DNA of 7,657 bases, from contig JAEWNM010000200.1 in assembly GCA_023392755.1 (NCBI GenBank), forward strand, positions 1-7,657. Direction: 5' to 3'. The notes beneath the pieces are model-generated. The model was given only the letters and a program-made list of their open reading frames with translations, did not search any database and was not told the DNA's origin. This document shows, piece by piece, positions 6,457-7,657 of this stretch. The first letter of the stretch is position 1. Every line of letters begins with the position of its first letter. The DNA is from Bacillota bacterium (GTDB lineage: Bacteria; Bacillota; Clostridia; Christensenellales; Aristaeellaceae). Position numbers and translations under genes: made by a program.

Positions 6457-6653
6457 TTTTTGTCCTCCCTGTCCTATGCTGCAACCTTGGCAGCCAACGT
6501 ATAAACCTATGGAGGATACGGATACAACGTACCTGTAGTCACTTTTCATGCCGTTTTTGAATGGCAGTGACAAATTGGCTTTTGAATACATGGCGGGATG
6601 CGTTGCGAGTGAGCCGGGTGCCGCCAGCGGCGGATAAAGGCTGCGCTTTTGCG
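6457..6653 (-). other. Intergenic region between polA and coaE
   Basis: This 197-nt gap holds the coaE ribosome site and two small hairpins: CCGCC/GGCGG with a 3-nt loop (6621-6633), 20 nt from the polA stop, and GCTGC/GCAGC with a 7-nt loop (6478-6494), just ahead of the coaE ribosome site. Neither is followed by a T-tract on the minus strand, so no intrinsic terminator is evident and read-through from polA is likely. Candidate -35/-10 pairs are poor. No small gene with a ribosome site was found. Confidence 0.5.
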
Positions 6654-7657
6654 TTACTTTGTTTCGTACCAGCTGGGGCCCTGGTTGACCTCGGCGATGA
6701 GGGGCACCTTCAGCTTTACCACCTGCTCCATGCAGTTCTTGAGCAGTGCGGATGCCAAACCGGCCTCCTCCGGCGGGCACTCGATGAGCAGCTCATCGTG
6801 CACCTGCAATGTAAGGCGGGCCTGAAGCTTTTCCTTTTGCAGCGCATCATACACCCGCACCATGGCCAGCTTGATGATATCCGCCGCGGTGCCCTGCACA
6901 GGGGTATTCATGGCGGCCCGCTCGCCAAAGTTGCGGGTGTTGGCGTTGGGGCTCAACAGCTCCGGCAGGTTTCTGCGGCGGCCAAAGAGCGTCTTTGCAT
7001 ATCCCTTCTCCTTACCCATTTTCACGGCCTCCTCCATGAAGGCCTTCACGCCGGGGTAACGGTCAAAATATTTGCGTATAAACTCGGCCGCCTCCTTGCG
7101 GGTGACGCCCGTGTTCCTTGCAAGCCCAAATTCGCTTATACCGTACACCAGGCCGAAATTCACAGCCTTGGCGCTGGAGCGCATTTGGTGGGTCACCTCG
7201 TCCATGGGCACGCCGAATACCTCCGCCGCGGTGCGGGTGTGTATATCCTGGCCCTTTTCAAAAGCTTCCACCATGTTTTTGTCACCGCTTAAATGCGCCA
7301 GCACCCGAAGCTCTATTTGCGAATAGTCCGCGTCCAGCAGTACCCAGCCCGGCCGCGGTATGAAAGCCCGGCGAATTTCCCGACCCAGCTCCGAGCGGAC
7401 GGGGATGTTCTGCAAATTCGGGTCGTTGCTGGAAATACGGCCCGTAGCGGTGCCAACCTGGTCAAAGGTGGTATGCACGCGCCCATCCTTGCCCATCAGG
7501 CGCAGAAGCCCTTCAATATAGGTGCCGTTGAGCTTGACAAGCTGGCGGTAATTGAGCAGCGGCGTAATGGCGGGATGCAGCTCAGTAAGCCCTTCCAATA
7601 TGTCCGCGCTGGTGGAATAGCCTTTTTGGCTCTTTTTCCCGGCGGGCAGGCCCAGGG
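6654..7657 (-). CDS. polA: DNA polymerase I, C-terminal polymerase domain (partial)
   Basis: The last 333 residues of a family A DNA polymerase are present; the 5' end, with the 5'-nuclease and 3'-5' exonuclease-like regions, lies beyond the right edge. The enzyme fills gaps in repair and replaces RNA primers on the lagging strand. Visible blocks are the GYSTSADIL segment at the fragment's start, TGRISSNDPNLQNIPVR, motif A with DADYSQIELR (nt 7334-7305, first catalytic Asp), the O-helix motif B RSSAKAVNFGLVYG (nt 7181-7140, with the Arg, Lys, Phe and Tyr positions conserved) and motif C VHDE (second catalytic Asp, near nt 6797). All polymerase catalytic residues in view are intact, and the C-terminus ends normally with TAA. 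The Phe in the O-helix is the form found in E. coli Pol I rather than the Tyr of T7 polymerase. Confidence 0.97.
   Translation of the reverse strand, partial: LGLPAGKKSQKGYSTSADILEGLTELHPAITPLLNYRQLVKLNGTYIEGLLRLMGKDGRVHTTFDQVGTATGRISSNDPNLQNIPVRSELGREIRRAFIPRPGWVLLDADYSQIELRVLAHLSGDKNMVEAFEKGQDIHTRTAAEVFGVPMDEVTHQMRSSAKAVNFGLVYGISEFGLARNTGVTRKEAAEFIRKYFDRYPGVKAFMEEAVKMGKEKGYAKTLFGRRRNLPELLSPNANTRNFGERAAMNTPVQGTAADIIKLAMVRVYDALQKEKLQARLTLQVHDELLIECPPEEAGLASALLKNCMEQVVKLKVPLIAEVNQGPSWYETK

Noticed and set aside
6487..6497. Short palindrome TTGGC-A-GCCAA as an operator
   Set aside because: It is only 5 bp per arm, single copy, and overlaps another small hairpin; nothing ties it to a known regulator.
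6498..6573. Possible minus-strand promoters for coaE (TTGTCA at 6573-6568 and TTGTAT at 6527-6522)
   Set aside because: The -10 hexamers at suitable spacing match the consensus at three positions or fewer, too weak to call without transcript data.
6457..6780. N-terminal extension of coaE reaching back into polA
   Set aside because: The CoaE family begins at the ATG 6456 with a good ribosome site; the upstream frame overlaps the 3' end of polA out of frame and carries no family pattern.

Overview
The window reads as chromosomal DNA of a GC-rich member of the Bacillota, most likely class Clostridia. The main reasons are the minus-strand order polA-coaE-lytic transglycosylase, which I recall as common in that class, strong GGAGG-type ribosome binding sites, GTG and TTG starts, and tight gene packing. 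No rRNA, tRNA, CRISPR array, insertion sequence or phage gene is visible. The genus cannot be fixed from the sequence alone.

Layout from left to right. (1) Minus strand, 1-2220: an M20-fold peptidase homologue, then azlC, then the start of azlD, which runs off the left edge. These look like one operon: azlC begins 20 nt after the M20 stop, and azlC and azlD overlap by 4 nt (ATGA). (2) Plus strand, 2334-3588: a monocistronic 6-phosphofructokinase gene with its own extended -10 promoter and an intrinsic terminator. It is divergent from the M20-azlCD operon. (3) Minus strand, 3596-7657: polA (only its 3' end is in the window), coaE, an slt-type membrane-anchored lytic transglycosylase, and a family 5 ABC solute-binding protein. 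coaE/slt and slt/SBP overlap; a 197-nt gap separates polA from coaE. This cluster converges on pfkA.

Most genes are housekeeping: DNA repair synthesis, CoA biosynthesis, glycolysis and peptidoglycan remodelling. The notable locus is the M20-azlCD operon. Its M20 protein keeps the overall fold signatures of CPS1-type carboxypeptidases, but the Glu-Glu pair is Ala-Cys, the C-terminal metal-binding His is Leu, the bridging Asp is Glu and the lid His is Tyr, all in an intact reading frame with a near-ideal ribosome binding site. It therefore looks like an expressed pseudoenzyme, or an enzyme with an altered site, coupled to a branched-chain amino-acid exporter. The phosphofructokinase is also divergent: it has an extra segment of about 26 residues and changed active-site and effector-site residues. 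The solute-binding protein has no adjacent permease and no recognisable lipobox.
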